DNA of 64,000 bases from Tardiphaga robiniae (GTDB lineage Bacteria; Pseudomonadota; Alphaproteobacteria; Rhizobiales; Xanthobacteraceae). Below, one piece after another: positions 47,335 through 56,734 of the stretch; the stretch's first letter is position 1, and each line of letters starts with the position of its first letter. The notes beneath the pieces were generated by a model. It was not told the origin of the DNA. It saw only the letters and a program-made list of their open reading frames with translations, and searched no databases. Where the stretch lies: the NCBI RefSeq assembly GCF_001618955.1, contig NZ_LVYV01000053.1, forward strand, positions 248,001-312,000, written 5' to 3'. The position numbers were made by a program, and so were the translations under genes.

Positions 47335-48060
47335 CTAGACTTGCTGAAACAGCGATCCCCATTGGGTGACGCGTTTGGTATCGACGCCAGCCATCTTCAG
47401 GCATTTCCAGACCACCGTGGCAATGGTGTCATAGACTGGAATGCCCGTTTCCCTTTCCAGTTTCGCCGCGGATGGTGCAACTCTCAAATTGGTGCAGATG
47501 ATCGTGATAGCGTCTGGCTTTTCCTTGGCCACGTCCCGCGTCATATCCTCAAGTTGCACAACGGGCACTTCGGAGAACGAGAAGTTATCCTGCAGGCCGA
47601 GATGGCGTTCACCCTGGCACGCAAAGCCTAGCTTTTCATAATTCTCCAGAATCTTGGCCTGAACGTCGTCCAGATATGGCGTCACGTACCCCAGACGCTT
47701 CACCTTTTGATGTTCAAGAATCTCATTGAGAGCCAACATCGACGTCGTCGCAGGAATCCCGGTTGCTGCGGTGATCTGCTCGCACAGGCGGACATCCGCC
47801 TCAAAGCCGAGCCAGCCAGAGGATGTTCCATTCCAGCCGATGACATCGACCTTCGCATGAGCCAGCAATTCTGCGGCCCGCAGGATTTCCGAATTGTCGA
47901 ATTGGGCGAGCGCCTTGTTCGACAGCGCGATCTCCGTGACCTTGAAACGCGAGAAATGCGCCGAGACTTCGGGCAATTCGCCAAGCATGGCAGTCGTGAT
48001 CGGCTCCAGCGCCGTGTTCGACGAAGGCGTCAGCATTCCGAGAAGGACACGTTTGGTCAT
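47335..48060 (-). CDS. Asp/Glu racemase superfamily enzyme with arylmalonate-decarboxylase-like active site
   Basis: A 241-residue protein of the maleate isomerase / arylmalonate decarboxylase / hydantoin racemase fold. The first loop reads NGTSSG with Gly78 where racemases and maleate isomerase have their first catalytic Cys; the second loop is IICTNLR with Cys189 conserved. This one-Cys pattern (Gly74/Cys188) defines arylmalonate decarboxylase rather than a two-Cys racemase. ATG 48060 overlaps the previous stop by four bases. It could decarboxylate a malonate or catalyse a one-Cys isomerisation on the hydantoinase product; neither is certain. Confidence 0.75.
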   Translation of the reverse strand: MTKRVLLGMLTPSSNTALEPITTAMLGELPEVSAHFSRFKVTEIALSNKALAQFDNSEILRAAELLAHAKVDVIGWNGTSSGWLGFEADVRLCEQITAATGIPATTSMLALNEILEHQKVKRLGYVTPYLDDVQAKILENYEKLGFACQGERHLGLQDNFSFSEVPVVQLEDMTRDVAKEKPDAITIICTNLRVAPSAAKLERETGIPVYDTIATVVWKCLKMAGVDTKRVTQWGSLFQQV

Positions 48061-48845
48061 GGATGATCCAGAGTTTCGAGGGATGGTTTCGTCCGTTCAG
48101 ATCGAAGCAGATCGAGAACGTGACGTTTGATTTCGTTGAACTGCGGGCTGGTGATGTCGCGTGGCCGCGGCAGGTCCAACGGGATGATTTCGCGTATAAG
48201 CCCCGGGCGAGCGCTCATCACGGCAACATGCGTGCCCAGCGTCAGTGCTTCGTCGATGCCGTGCGTCACGAAAACGATCGTGCCCTGGTGTTCCTGCCAG
48301 ATCCGGACGAGTTCATTCTGCATATCCATCCGGGTCTGCTCATCGAGCGCGCCGAACGGCTCATCCATCAGGATGACCTGCGGATTCATCAGCAATGCAC
48401 GGGCGATGCCGACACGCTGATTCATGCCACCTGACAGTTCGGACGGATAATGATTTTCAAATCCCGTGAGCCCGACCATGTCGATATAGCGCTGTGCTGT
48501 TTCGCGGCGCACGGCCTTCTGGCCGCCGCGCAGCAGCAGGTGGAAGCCGACATTCTCCCAGACCGGGAGCCACGGCATCAGGTTGGCCTGCTGAAATACC
48601 ACCCCGCGCTCCGAACCGGGCGCCGTGATCAATTGACCATCGACGGTGACGGTGCCGGATGACGGCTTCTCGAAGCCTGCGATCATATTGAGAAGCGTGG
48701 ACTTGCCGCATCCGCTGGGGCCGAGCAGACAGAGAAACTGGTTCTTCTCCACCTTGATATTGATGTCGTCGAGAGCCGTGACATCGGCCTTGCGTTTCGC
48801 GTCCTTGAAGACCTTGGAGACACCGGAGATTTCGATCGTCGCCAT
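48057..48845 (-). CDS. ABC transporter ATP-binding protein, NitT/TauT type
   Basis: A 262-residue ATPase with Walker A GPSGCGKST, signature LSGGMNQRV, Walker B VILMDEPFGALDEQTR and H-loop FVTHGIDEA, characteristic of nitrate/taurine/sulfonate importers. It couples to the permease at 48849, whose stop lies 3 bases upstream of its start. Confidence 0.92.
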   Translation of the reverse strand: MATIEISGVSKVFKDAKRKADVTALDDINIKVEKNQFLCLLGPSGCGKSTLLNMIAGFEKPSSGTVTVDGQLITAPGSERGVVFQQANLMPWLPVWENVGFHLLLRGGQKAVRRETAQRYIDMVGLTGFENHYPSELSGGMNQRVGIARALLMNPQVILMDEPFGALDEQTRMDMQNELVRIWQEHQGTIVFVTHGIDEALTLGTHVAVMSARPGLIREIIPLDLPRPRDITSPQFNEIKRHVLDLLRSERTKPSLETLDHP

Positions 48846-48848
48846 GAC

Positions 48849-49664
48849 CTAGATCTCCCCGCTCTGGATCGTCGTGTTGCGCTGCCAGTGCAGCACGCGC
48901 GCCATCACGAGACGGATGCCGAAATCGCTGAGAAAACCGAGCAGGCCGATACTGGCCATCGCAGCCAGCACAAGATCGTAGCGCAGGAAGTAATAGGAAT
49001 CCCACAGCACATAGCCGAGACCGCTTTTCACAGCGACCATCTCCGCCGTCACTGTCAGCATCCAGGCCGAGCCGATGCCGATCCGCAGACCGGCAAAGAT
49101 GCTGGGCAGTGCGGCCGGCAGCACGATGAAGCGCAGCAATTGCCGATTGCCGCCACCCACCATCGCGCCGGCGCGGATCAGATTGCGATCGCAGGTCTTC
49201 ACGCCGTGAATCGTATTGAGCAGGATCGGAAAGAACGCACCGAGGAACACCAGGAAAATCGCCGGCTTGTTGGCGATGCCGAACCAGATGATGGCGAGCG
49301 GAATCCACGACACCGGCGGGATCGGCCGGAGCGTCTGCAGCGTCGGCTCGATGATCACCTCGACAGTGCGGGACCACCCGATGGCGACCCCGACCGACAC
49401 GGCCAGCGCCGTGGCAATGGCGAAACCCGCGAGAACGCGCGACAGGCTGGCGAGCATGTCGAACAGCCAGTGGCCGCTATAGGTCTGGGTATTGCCGTCG
49501 GTGCCGAACACCCAATCCGCCCAAGCCCAGGCCACGGTGGAAGGCGCCGGCAACAGCGCCGCAGGCAGTGCGCCGGATCGGGAAAATGCTTCCCAGCCGG
49601 CGAGGATCAGGACCGGCACGATATACCGATCCAGTCGCCTGAACATTGCGAGGGCCTGGGGCAT
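48849..49664 (-). CDS. ABC transporter permease, NitT/TauT type
   Basis: A 271-residue membrane protein with five or six hydrophobic segments and the family's EAA-type loop (AGAMVGGGNRQLLRFIVLP), close to SsuC/TauC. It forms a homodimeric channel with the ATPase. The start at 49664 is weakly supported by its ribosome site; a later Met could be used. Confidence 0.9.
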   Translation of the reverse strand: MPQALAMFRRLDRYIVPVLILAGWEAFSRSGALPAALLPAPSTVAWAWADWVFGTDGNTQTYSGHWLFDMLASLSRVLAGFAIATALAVSVGVAIGWSRTVEVIIEPTLQTLRPIPPVSWIPLAIIWFGIANKPAIFLVFLGAFFPILLNTIHGVKTCDRNLIRAGAMVGGGNRQLLRFIVLPAALPSIFAGLRIGIGSAWMLTVTAEMVAVKSGLGYVLWDSYYFLRYDLVLAAMASIGLLGFLSDFGIRLVMARVLHWQRNTTIQSGEI

Positions 49665-49672
49665 GACCAGGC

Positions 49673-50677
49673 TCAGTAACCGAGTTCGGATTTCGGCTTG
49701 CCGGTGGCAGCCTCCAGGAAGCGGTAGTCCATGTTCTTCTCGACGGCCGCCGAAACGTCGGAATTGATATATTTCAGATCGCGCATCATCGCTGCGATGG
49801 CGAGCGCCGATGCGCGGTACATCTTCGGATCCGGATCGAGGTTCTCGACAGCGCCAGTGGCGATAGCTTTATCGAGGCCGGTGATCTTGGATATCACGTC
49901 GATCAGGGCACCCTTGTCCGCCGCGACGAATTCATCGACTTTCACAACCGCACGCACGGTCTCTTCGAGCTGCTTCGGTTTGTCCTTGACGACATCCGAC
50001 CGCGTCAGAATCAGGTTGGTGAGCTTTCCCGCAGCCTGATCGTAGGGAAGGCCGAACATCTTGGCGGCCTTGGCCTGAAGGATCTGGGTGGCGAAGGGCT
50101 CCACGGTGCAGATCAGCTCGATTTCACCGCGACGCAGCGCCTGAAGGTGATCGGAGGGATTGGGAATGTTGACGAACTGCACGTCCTTGTTGATGTCGAT
50201 GCCCTGCTTGGCAAAGGCGCCGCGCATATGAATGTCCTGCGCGTTGCCGCGGGACGCCGCGACGCGGAATGGCTTTCCCCCCGCCTTGTAGTCAGCGATG
50301 ACTTTCTTGAGCGAAGCCCAGTCATTCGGAACGATCGACAGATCATTACCAACCAACATTGCCGAACCGCCATTGACCTGCCCGGAAATAGCGACCACGT
50401 CGAAACCCTTGTCGAGCGCGATCGCATAATGAAGATAGGTCACCTGCGCTACGTCGATGTTCTTCGAGACAAGCGCAGTCAGCGCATCCGTGCCTGTGTT
50501 AAATCCAACCGCATCGATCTGAACGCCCTTGGCGTATTGCGGGGTGAGCGACATCGGTGTGCAATGCGCACATTTCGCATAGCCGAGCTTGATCACCGAC
50601 TCGGACTGGGCCATCGCGGCCGGGGCAATCGATGCCAAACAAAGCGCAATCAGAATGCCGAGCAGATTTTTCTTCAT
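49673..50677 (-). CDS. ABC substrate-binding protein, NMT1/SsuA type, with CxxC
   Basis: A 334-residue periplasmic protein with a clean signal peptide (NLLGILIALCLASIAPAAMAQ) and a type II PBP fold like SsuA/TauA/NMT1. Directly after the first strand, residues CAHC form a CxxC motif (GYAKCAHCTPM), which I do not recall as usual in this family. GGAGA precedes ATG 50677 by 7 bases. It heads the operon, divergent from a GntR gene, and would bind an organosulfur, pyrimidine or cyclic ureide ligand. Confidence 0.88.
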   Translation of the reverse strand: MKKNLLGILIALCLASIAPAAMAQSESVIKLGYAKCAHCTPMSLTPQYAKGVQIDAVGFNTGTDALTALVSKNIDVAQVTYLHYAIALDKGFDVVAISGQVNGGSAMLVGNDLSIVPNDWASLKKVIADYKAGGKPFRVAASRGNAQDIHMRGAFAKQGIDINKDVQFVNIPNPSDHLQALRRGEIELICTVEPFATQILQAKAAKMFGLPYDQAAGKLTNLILTRSDVVKDKPKQLEETVRAVVKVDEFVAADKGALIDVISKITGLDKAIATGAVENLDPDPKMYRASALAIAAMMRDLKYINSDVSAAVEKNMDYRFLEAATGKPKSELGY

Positions 50678-50776
50678 CGTCGCAATCTCCGGAGCGGGTG
50701 GCGGTGAATTCACGATACGTCCACCACTCAGCAAGCCTCATGCCAATCCGGATACGATATGCAATTATAAAATTAT

Positions 50777-50796
50777 ATAGTAATATCAATTACTAT
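50777..50796. promoter_or_regulatory. Dyad in the GntR / importer divergent gap
   Basis: Arms ATAGTAAT and ATTACTAT with a 4-base spacer in an AT-rich stretch (50761-50815). The location, about 86 bases before the GntR start and 100 before the binding-protein start, suits a GntR operator or promoter region. Confidence 0.5.
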
Positions 50797-50882
50797 GAAT
50801 TATTATCATCTCGACTTCGATGCTGCATTTTTGGGCGAAGGATGTCGTTTGGAGGCAACCTCGCCACCCGAGAGACTGAACC

Positions 50883-51629
50883 ATGAGTGAGATTGCCCCA
50901 CGCGCGAAGCTTCGGACGCGCTTCAAGCCGACACGGCTGAAACTCTCCTCGGATCATTCAAAACGGCCGCTGGACCGTATGTCGCTGCACGATCAACTCG
51001 TCGCGAAGGTGCGCGAAATGATTGTCGATGGCGAACTCCAGGCCGGAGCCCCTTTGCCAGAAAAGATGTTGTGCGAAACGTTCGGCGTATCGCGCACACC
51101 GTTGCGCGAAGCATTCAAGATACTGGCCTCCGAGGGGCTGATCGAACTGCGCCCTCACCGCACCCCTGTCGTCACCCCGGTCGACAGGGAAGAAATCGCA
51201 AACAGCTTTGCGATCATGGTCGCGCTGGACGGCGTTGCCGGCGCCGAGGCCGCAATGCGCGCGACGGATGAAGATATTGCCCGGCTCAGTGCGATGCATG
51301 ACCAGCTTGTTACCCTTCATCGCGAAGCATCGCGCCCGGCCTATTTCAGGCTGAACCAGGACATCCATATCGAGATTACCAGGCTCGCCAAAAATCCTGT
51401 GCTCCTCAATATCTGGACGACGTTGAACGCGAATATCTATCGGGCACGGGCCACCGCCAATTATGACGCGGCACGATGGACGGAATCCGTAAGGGAACAC
51501 GAGGCTTTCATGGCTCTGCTTCGCGCGCGCGACGCGCAAGGATTTGCAGCCTCCCTCAGTGCGCATACGCGCAAGACGGGCGATGCCGTTCTTGCGACAT
51601 TGAAGATTGCGACCGACACGAAGACCTAG
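50883..51629 (+). CDS. GntR-family regulator (FCD type)
   Basis: A 248-residue regulator with an N-terminal extension of 30 residues, a GntR winged HTH (SLHDQLVAKVREMIVDGELQAG, then VSRTPLREAFKILASEG) and a C-terminal FCD domain. The FCD region includes DIHIEI and the distal TRKTG helix, and metal-binding acidic/His positions seem present. It is divergent from the NitT-type importer/hydantoinase operon and probably regulates it. The next gene (51775) begins 145 bases later with nothing else in between. Confidence 0.85.
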   Translation: MSEIAPRAKLRTRFKPTRLKLSSDHSKRPLDRMSLHDQLVAKVREMIVDGELQAGAPLPEKMLCETFGVSRTPLREAFKILASEGLIELRPHRTPVVTPVDREEIANSFAIMVALDGVAGAEAAMRATDEDIARLSAMHDQLVTLHREASRPAYFRLNQDIHIEITRLAKNPVLLNIWTTLNANIYRARATANYDAARWTESVREHEAFMALLRARDAQGFAASLSAHTRKTGDAVLATLKIATDTKT

Positions 51630-51774
51630 CAGGCCTCTATCACGACGAATAAAGCCTGGGCCCGTATCGCTGCACACCGCATAATCGCCAAGCGCCTGCA
51701 AAACGTGCTTTGGGCGTGGAGCGCAATGGTCCAAACAGGGGCGAAGGACCGCCTGGCGGTTCATAGGCTGATCG

Positions 51775-52749
51775 ATGAAGATTCTCGTTTTTGGCGGCAC
51801 CGGCTTTGTCGGATTGAATATCGCAGAAGCCCTGTTGAAGCGCGGCCATGTGGTGACCCTGTTCGACCGTTCGGGTCTGCCACCGGCGGCGCAGCTTGCC
51901 TTCGCTGACTATGGCGATAGGCTTTCGGTGATCATCGGCGATGTGCTCGACCGGACATTGATCGACAGTGTCATCACCACCGGCTTCGATGCCATCGTTC
52001 TCGGCGCTGCGATCACGGCAAGCACAGAGCGCGATGCCGCCGATCCGGAAAGCATCCTGCAAGTCAACCTGATGGCGCAAACGCCGATCCTCGCGGCAGC
52101 ACGCCGCCATGGCGTGAAGCGGGTGATCAATCTGTCGTCCGCTGGAGCATACGGCACCTCCGCGTTCAAATATCCTGTTCTCGACGAAGAACTGCCCTGC
52201 GATCCCGTCTCGCTCTACGCCATCACCAAATTCGCATCCGAGAAGGTCGCATCGCGTCTTGCCGCGCTCTGGCAGACCGATTTCATCAGCGTGCGGCTCA
52301 GCGCCGTGTTTGGGCCATGGGAGCGTGCAACAGGCGTACGGGATACGCTCAGCCCGCTGATGCAGATTTTCACGGCGCACGCGAAGCAGAGCGCCGCCAT
52401 TCTGGTCCGTTCCGGCGTGCGGGACTGGATCTATGCGCCCGATGTCGCCGATGCCATGACTTTGCTGATCGAGGCACCAAAGACGCAGCATCGCCTCTAC
52501 AATATCTCGAACCCGACATCGTGGTCGGCGCTGGAGTGGGGCCAGCAAGTGGCAGAGCGCCGTCCGGGCTTTGTGTGTCGCCTGGCGAGCGTCGGTGAAA
52601 CCCCGACCATCGATCTGCACAGCGACAGCGACCGCGCACCACTTTCGACGGCGCGACTGGAACAGGAATTCGGATGGCGCGCCAAATTCGGCTGCACCGA
52701 CTCAGCCGCGGATCTGATCGACTGGTCGGCGCGGCACAGCGAAGGATGA
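51775..52749 (+). CDS. NAD-dependent epimerase/dehydratase (extended SDR)
   Basis: A 324-residue extended SDR: GGTGFVG loop near the start (KILVFGGTGFVGLN), Ser in INLSSAG, and YAITK active-site pair. It converts a nucleotide sugar or a related substrate. It is the first gene of a plus-strand series with an SDR 4 bases later and an FAD monooxygenase. Ribosome site weak. Confidence 0.85.
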   Translation: MKILVFGGTGFVGLNIAEALLKRGHVVTLFDRSGLPPAAQLAFADYGDRLSVIIGDVLDRTLIDSVITTGFDAIVLGAAITASTERDAADPESILQVNLMAQTPILAAARRHGVKRVINLSSAGAYGTSAFKYPVLDEELPCDPVSLYAITKFASEKVASRLAALWQTDFISVRLSAVFGPWERATGVRDTLSPLMQIFTAHAKQSAAILVRSGVRDWIYAPDVADAMTLLIEAPKTQHRLYNISNPTSWSALEWGQQVAERRPGFVCRLASVGETPTIDLHSDSDRAPLSTARLEQEFGWRAKFGCTDSAADLIDWSARHSEG

Positions 52750-52753
52750 GCAT

Positions 52754-53512
52754 ATGAGGCTTCAGGGACGTACCGCGATCATCACCGGCGGCGGCTCAGG
52801 GATTGGCCAGGCCAGCGCCATCCTGTTCGCACAGGAAGGTGCCTTCGTCGCCCTGGTGGACCGCGATCAGGCGGGCCTGAAGGAAACGCTGACGGCTTTG
52901 CCCGATCAAAACAATGCTTCGATGCATGTCGGCGATGTCGGCGACGGCGATTTTGCGCAGACAGTCACCAGCGAGATCATCGCGCAGCGCGGCCAACTCG
53001 ACGTGCTGATGATATCGGCCGGTTTTTCCTGCGGCGGCACGGTGATCACCACGGCGCCTGAGGATTGGGATGCGGTATTTCGCACCAATGTCGGCGGCAC
53101 CTGGCTGTGGGCGCGTGCGGCCGTCCCGCAAATGCAGAAGCAAGGCAAGGGCTCGATCATTACGCTGGCTTCGCAGCTCGCGATCGCCGGCGGCAAGGGC
53201 AACAGCGCCTATATCGCTGCCAAGGGCGCAATCATCAGCCTGACACGGACCATGGCGGTGGATTTCGCCACCGACGGCATTCGCGTCAACGCGATCGCGC
53301 CGGGCGCCATCGACACGCCGCTGCTGCGCCGCAGTTTCGCGCGCCATGCGGACCCCGAACCCGTGCGCGATGCCTCGCGCAATCGTCACGCCATGAAGCG
53401 GTTCGGTCTCGCCGAAGAAGTCGCGCAGACCGCGCTGCATCTGGCGAGCGATGCATCCTCCTTCACCACCGGCACGGTCATGCCGGTCGATGGCGGATGG
53501 CTCGCAGCATGA
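52754..53512 (+). CDS. Short-chain dehydrogenase/reductase
   Basis: A 252-residue classical SDR with GGGSGIG, catalytic Ser in TLASQLA, YIAAK active-site pair and the C-terminal TGTVMPVDGGWLA strand. AAGGA lies before the ATG. Its stop overlaps the monooxygenase start codon by four bases (ATGA), so the two are translationally coupled. Confidence 0.9.
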   Translation: MRLQGRTAIITGGGSGIGQASAILFAQEGAFVALVDRDQAGLKETLTALPDQNNASMHVGDVGDGDFAQTVTSEIIAQRGQLDVLMISAGFSCGGTVITTAPEDWDAVFRTNVGGTWLWARAAVPQMQKQGKGSIITLASQLAIAGGKGNSAYIAAKGAIISLTRTMAVDFATDGIRVNAIAPGAIDTPLLRRSFARHADPEPVRDASRNRHAMKRFGLAEEVAQTALHLASDASSFTTGTVMPVDGGWLAA

Positions 53513-54939
53513 ACGACGCGCTCAAGGCGCTGGAAGCGCAGGTCCGCGACGATCTCCACAAGATCGCCCATCCGAACATGCCATGGCTGCAGCCGAAATC
53601 CGCGCCGGACGGCACGCCCGCACTGGACGTACTGATCGTTGGCGCCGGTCAGTCCGGCGTCGTCACGGCCTTCGGCCTGCTGCGCTCGCAGGTCAGCAAT
53701 ATTCTCGTTGTCGACAAAAGCGCAGAGGGCCGCGAAGGCCCCTGGCTCACCTACGCCCGCATGCCGACGCTGCGCAGCCCGAAGCACTTCACCGGCCCTG
53801 ATCTCGATATCCCCACCCTCACCTATCAGTCATGGCACGAAGCCATGTTCGGCAAGGATCACTGGCAGGCGCTCGATCGCATCCCGCGCGGCCACTGGGC
53901 GGACTATCTGCTGTGGTTCAGGCGCGTTACCGACGTGCCTGTACGCAATGGCTGCGAGGTCCTGGACATTGGGCCTGCCGCGAACGGCTTGCTTACAGCG
54001 ACCGTGCAGAGCGCCGGCGGTATTGAAGTTATTCATGCGCGCAAGATCGTTCTGGCCACCGGCCAGGAAGGCATGGGCGACTGGATGCTTCCGGAGCAGC
54101 TCCAGCACCTGCCACGGTCACTCTGCGTCAACGCATCCGCGGATATCGATTTCGAAGCCCTGTGCGGCAAGACCGTCGCCGTGATCGGCGCCGGTGCATC
54201 CGCCTTCGACAATGCGGCGACCGCACTCGAAGCCGGCGCTGACGTGCACCTGTTGTGCCGCCGCGCGGAAATCCAGATCGTCCAGCCCTATCACTGGCTA
54301 ACCTTCCGCGGGCTGCTGCGTCACTTCAGCGAGCTCGACGATGTCTGGCGCTGGCGCTTCATGCGCCGGCTGATGGACTTGCGCGAAGGCTTCCCGCAGC
54401 CGACATGGGATCGCTGCGCGCGGCATGCAAGCTTTCACTTGCATGAGAACGCGCCCATTCAGTCAGCACAAAAAATAGGCAACCAAGTTACGCTGCAGAC
54501 ACCACAGGATACCTTCACTGCAGACTTCGTGATCTGCGGGACCGGCATCGACATGGATTTCGCGAGCCGCCGCGAATTGCACAATTGCGCCGGTAACATC
54601 GCGACCTGGTCCGATCGCTATCAGCCGCCGGAAACCGAGCTCAGCCCGCGCCTTGGCTATTTCCCCTATCTCGGCGATGATTACGCGCTGATGGAACGCG
54701 TTCCCGGCACCACGCCGTGGATCTCCGACATCCATCTTTTCGCAATTGCGTCCACCATGAGCTTCGGCCCGTCGGGGTCATCGATCAATGCGATGACCAC
54801 CGCGATTCCGAAACTGGTGCATGGTCTGACGCGCGGCTTGTTCCGCGCGGATATCGAGCGATACTGGACCGCGTTCGAGGCCTATGACGTTCCACAAGTG
54901 ACCATTGCGAGGCAGCCGGCAGCTGCGTCGAAAAGCTAA
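53509..54939 (+). CDS. FAD-dependent monooxygenase (FMO/BVMO-like)
   Basis: A 476-residue flavoprotein. It has two Rossmann loops, GAGQSG (FAD, near residue 43) and GAGASA (NADPH, near residue 227), and a central region with ...GPDLDIPTLTYQSWHE, compatible with the FMO/Baeyer-Villiger type; the strict BVMO fingerprint is not clear. It may oxygenate a ketone, amine or alkyl substrate. The following importer and the preceding SDR/epimerase suggest a multi-step pathway. ATG 53509 overlaps the SDR stop. Confidence 0.85.
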   Translation: MNDALKALEAQVRDDLHKIAHPNMPWLQPKSAPDGTPALDVLIVGAGQSGVVTAFGLLRSQVSNILVVDKSAEGREGPWLTYARMPTLRSPKHFTGPDLDIPTLTYQSWHEAMFGKDHWQALDRIPRGHWADYLLWFRRVTDVPVRNGCEVLDIGPAANGLLTATVQSAGGIEVIHARKIVLATGQEGMGDWMLPEQLQHLPRSLCVNASADIDFEALCGKTVAVIGAGASAFDNAATALEAGADVHLLCRRAEIQIVQPYHWLTFRGLLRHFSELDDVWRWRFMRRLMDLREGFPQPTWDRCARHASFHLHENAPIQSAQKIGNQVTLQTPQDTFTADFVICGTGIDMDFASRRELHNCAGNIATWSDRYQPPETELSPRLGYFPYLGDDYALMERVPGTTPWISDIHLFAIASTMSFGPSGSSINAMTTAIPKLVHGLTRGLFRADIERYWTAFEAYDVPQVTIARQPAAASKS

Positions 54940-54953
54940 AGGACCAAATTATC

Positions 54954-54979
54954 CCAGGCGGAAAACTCCTCCCGCCTGG
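54954..54979 (+). promoter_or_regulatory. Hairpin between monooxygenase and binding-protein genes
   Basis: Perfect 8-bp stem CCAGGCGG / CCGCCTGG with a 10-base loop, 14 bases after the monooxygenase stop and without a T tract. It may attenuate or process the transcript before the importer genes. Confidence 0.4.
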
Positions 54980-55091
54980 CACCTATCGACCGTCGTTTGG
55001 CGCGTTCCTTGCTTCAATGGATGGGTCGCTCGACAGCCTCGGCACTGACGAGTCCGTTCAGAGTTTCCGTCGAATTCAGAGGATAGGGTTT

Positions 55092-56708
55092 ATGGGACTG
55101 ATCTATTCGAAGCAGATGCTCGGCGCCGCCGCAGCGCTGGCATTGTTTACCGCCGCCGTTCCTGCCAATGCGCAGACCCGTGCAGAAACCCTGCGCTACG
55201 TGACCGGCGCCGCCGTCAACACGCTCGATCCCAATATTCCAGGCTCGACCCGCGAAGCTTTCGCCGTCAGCCTCTCGACCTATGACCGTCTCGTCTCGTT
55301 CGGCCGCAAGCAGCTGAACGGAAAATGGGTGTTCGATCTCGACACGATCCGCGGCGAGCTCGCAGAGTCCTACACCGTCAGCCCGGATGGCCTGAAGATC
55401 ACCTTCAAGCTGCGCAGCGATGCGAAATTCCAGGACGGCTCGCCGGTCACGGCCGAGGACGTGAAGTGGTCGCTCGACCGCGCCGTCACTGCGAAGATCC
55501 TCGGCAAGGCACAGCTACTGACCGGTTCGCTCACCGATGCCAGCCAGTTCAAGGTGATCGATGCTTCGACCTTCGAAGTGACACTGCCGCAGCCGGACAA
55601 ACTGGCGCTGCCGAACCTCGCCACGGTCTATCCGATCATCATCAATTCGAAACTCGCCAAGGCCCACGCCACCGAGGAAGATCCGTGGGCACAGGCCTGG
55701 CTCAAGGAAAACACCGCCGGATCCGGCGCCTATATCGTCGAGACCTTCAAGCCCGGCGAGCAGGTTATCCTCAAGCGCAACGACGCCTGGAATCGTGCCG
55801 CCGGCGACAAGCAGGCCTTCTTCAAGCGCCTGATCATCCAGTCGGTGCCGGAGCCGGCAACGCGCGCCAACCTGGTTGAAAAGGGTGACGCCGATATCGT
55901 CATCGATCTGCAGGCCAGCGACGCGCAGGCGTTAGAGGCCAAGGGCAAACTGCAGGTGATCTCGACGCCGCAGTATAACGCGATCACCTTCATCTCAATG
56001 AATAACCAGATGGCTCCCTTCGACAAGCCGGACGTGCGTCGCGCCGTGGCCTATGCGCTGCCTTATGACGACATGTTCAAGGCCGCACTCTTCAGCCGCG
56101 GTGATTTGCTGGCCGGCGCGACCTGGGCCGATGGCAAGCCGCCGAGCGGTGCATTTCCGATCAAACAGCCGATCAAGCTCGACCTCGAAAAGGCCAAGGC
56201 CTATCTGAAGGCCGCAGGCTATCCGGACGGTTTCTCCACCACGTTCAGCTTCAATGTCGGCCAGTCGGCCACGGCTGAGCCGATGGCTGCGCTGCTGAAG
56301 GAATCGCTCGCCAAGATCGGCATCAAGGTCGATATCCAGAAGCTGCCGGATGCGCAGATGTCGACGCAGATCACCGAGAAGAAGCTGCCCTTCTTCACCG
56401 AGGGCATCGTCGCCTGGCTGCCGTCGACCGACTACTTCTACCGCAACTTCTACACCGGCAATCAGCGCTGGAACTACTCGTCAATCGACAACGCCGAGTT
56501 GACCGCGGTCGCGCAGAAGGCTCGTTTCGAGGCTGACAAGGCTAAGTACGAAGCCGACGGCAAGATGCTGAACGCGATGAACTTCGACTTGATGCCCCAG
56601 ATTCCGCTGTGGCAGCCGAGCCAGGACGCGGTGATGGCCTCGAACCTGACGGGCTACACCTATCAGTTCCATCGCCAGGTCGATTACCGCGACCTCAGCC
56701 GGAAGTGA
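55092..56708 (+). CDS. Periplasmic substrate-binding protein, SBP family 5
   Basis: A 538-residue family-5 protein. Signal peptide (LGAAAALALFTAAVPANAQ), SLSTYDRLVS, and FQDGSPVTAEDVKWSLDR, the conserved loop of Opp/Dpp-type binding proteins. ATG 55092 has AGAGGA upstream and gives a standard signal peptide. Its permeases follow after a perfect hairpin. The ligand could be a peptide, opine, glycoside or other polar compound used by the upstream oxidoreductases. Confidence 0.9.
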   Translation: MGLIYSKQMLGAAAALALFTAAVPANAQTRAETLRYVTGAAVNTLDPNIPGSTREAFAVSLSTYDRLVSFGRKQLNGKWVFDLDTIRGELAESYTVSPDGLKITFKLRSDAKFQDGSPVTAEDVKWSLDRAVTAKILGKAQLLTGSLTDASQFKVIDASTFEVTLPQPDKLALPNLATVYPIIINSKLAKAHATEEDPWAQAWLKENTAGSGAYIVETFKPGEQVILKRNDAWNRAAGDKQAFFKRLIIQSVPEPATRANLVEKGDADIVIDLQASDAQALEAKGKLQVISTPQYNAITFISMNNQMAPFDKPDVRRAVAYALPYDDMFKAALFSRGDLLAGATWADGKPPSGAFPIKQPIKLDLEKAKAYLKAAGYPDGFSTTFSFNVGQSATAEPMAALLKESLAKIGIKVDIQKLPDAQMSTQITEKKLPFFTEGIVAWLPSTDYFYRNFYTGNQRWNYSSIDNAELTAVAQKARFEADKAKYEADGKMLNAMNFDLMPQIPLWQPSQDAVMASNLTGYTYQFHRQVDYRDLSRK

Positions 56709-56734
56709 TCGCCCGACCACCATGCGAGCAAATC

